Part shown: positions 63,427-64,000 of the stretch, in pieces
How the letters are laid out: every line of letters starts with the position of its first letter
How positions within the stretch are numbered: the first letter of the stretch is position 1
Assembly (NCBI RefSeq): GCF_019704315.1
Contig: NZ_AP024597.1
Location: forward strand, 1,612,001 to 1,676,000
Direction: 5' to 3'
DNA from: Stygiolobus caldivivus
Lineage (GTDB): Archaea > Thermoproteota > Thermoprotei_A > Sulfolobales > Sulfolobaceae
Length of the DNA stretch: 64,000 nt
The notes under the pieces: generated by a model
The model's database searches: none
Told to the model about the DNA's origin: nothing
What the model saw: the letters and a program-made list of their open reading frames with translations, nothing else
Position numbers and translations under genes: made by a program

Positions 63427-64000
63427 TCAACGTAAGGTATAAAACGCTTGTAGTATACGGTTTTTGCATTAACCGACTTTATTACGTTTTCACCCTCTTC
63501 CGGGAAAAGTGAGCACGTAGCGTATACTACGTTGTCCGAAAGCGTTAAGGCGTTTTCTAACAATACTTCCTGTAGCTTGGATAATTCCTGAACCCTTTTC
63601 TCCGTTAGTCTAAGCAATACTGTCGGTTCATTAGCTATCATACCAGAAGAACTGCAAGGAGCATCTAGGAGCACCTTATCAAATTTCTTTGAAAAAGAGA
63701 TATACCTTGCATCAGCATGGATAATATTAACTTTATTCAGGTTTACCCCAGCACTCTTCATGAGGGCTATCTCTTTCCTCAACCTCTTATAGTCCAATTC
63801 CGTAACCGTTAAATTAACGCCGTTATCAGTCAAAGCCATCACCAGAATTGACTTTATACCGGGTGCGGAAGTCATGTCAAAGATCGTCTCACCCTTCTTA
63901 GGATCCAACGTATTGACTACACTAACACTCGCCTTATCTTGGATAATTATCTTATAGTCCCTAAATTCTTCTAACTTCGTGAGGTCACCTTTTAATACCT
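63387..64000 (-). CDS. NSUN/RsmB-type RNA cytosine-C5 methyltransferase (partial)
   Basis: C-terminal part, open past the right edge (the frame reads LEEFRDYKIIIQDKASVSVV upstream of the first TTG at 63908). SAM loop FDMTSAPGIKS, first catalytic motif LLDAPCSSSG and YATCSLFPEEGE with the second Cys are present. Methylates C5 of cytosine in tRNA or rRNA. Short at the C-terminus, with no PUA domain. Confidence 0.9.
   Translation of the reverse strand, partial: VLKGDLTKLEEFRDYKIIIQDKASVSVVNTLDPKKGETIFDMTSAPGIKSILVMALTDNGVNLTVTELDYKRLRKEIALMKSAGVNLNKVNIIHADARYISFSKKFDKVLLDAPCSSSGMIANEPTVLLRLTEKRVQELSKLQEVLLENALTLSDNVVYATCSLFPEEGENVIKSVNAKTVYYKRFIPYVDYTEGFFISRLEG

Overview
The window looks like chromosomal DNA of a thermoacidophilic archaeon of the order Sulfolobales. 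The evidence is AT-rich DNA, tightly packed genes with ATG/GTG/TTG starts, many start codons about 26 nt below a TATA box (leaderless transcripts), an intron-bearing tRNA with a canonical splice motif, archaeal RNA-processing genes (archaeal CCA enzyme, RNase Z, UPF0200/0201, Trm11-type methyltransferase), family 4 uracil-DNA glycosylase, and a relic of an SSV-type (fusellovirus) integrase. I cannot name the genus. There is no complete IS element, no rRNA and no CRISPR array.

Layout. 1-5.6 kb: the end of PRPP synthetase and an RNA-processing cluster (Trm11-like methyltransferase, RNase Z, UPF0201, UPF0200 kinase, 2'-5' ligase-like phosphodiesterase, CCA enzyme, atypical kinase, small zinc ribbon). 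5.7-6.9 kb: tRNA-Pro(GGG) with a 21-nt intron, the N-terminal integrase fragment left by a vanished provirus, and two copies of a degenerate dispersed repeat. 6.9-20.7 kb: surface and transport genes, namely a Kelch/fibronectin surface protein, SDR, TatD-like hydrolase, MFS carriers, three homologous GT-C-like membrane modules in two genes, a flavodiiron-type beta-lactamase-fold protein and an EamA carrier. 21.1-27.7 kb: a six-gene complex-I-like operon preceded by a fluoride riboswitch. 27.9-33.5 kb: MarR/DHA2 efflux pair, GT4 glycosyltransferase with a TPR protein, nitroreductase. 33.7-41.6 kb: surface protein, DUF2203, an OLD-like ATPase, SDR overlapping uracil-DNA glycosylase, and a degenerate AAA_15 protein beside a C/D-box RNA. 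41.6-50.3 kb: M1 aminopeptidase, LeuRS, radical SAM/SPASM protein, M20 peptidase and a second C/D-box RNA. 50.3-64 kb: membrane-anchored HTH regulator, nickel permease with a palindromic operator, two ABC export systems, a Rieske protein, a cation/proton antiporter, a hydroxyacid dehydrogenase, another MFS carrier and an NSUN-type RNA methyltransferase running off the right edge.

The most interesting system is at 21.1-27.7 kb. The RNA at 21179-21255 has all the core parts of the fluoride (crcB) aptamer. Its pseudoknot strand (GGCGTC, 21191-21196) is repeated exactly over the start of the first gene (21276-21281), so the strand GACGCC (21245-21250) can pair with either. One pairing makes the aptamer and the other hides the start codon, which predicts a fluoride-ON translational switch. 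The operon encodes a membrane complex related to hydrogenase-4 and complex I. Its catalytic subunit has lost every NiFe-binding cysteine, while both antiporter-like subunits keep their ion-channel Glu and Lys. It is therefore best read as an energy-converting-hydrogenase-related (Ehr) ion pump of unknown substrate, induced by fluoride.
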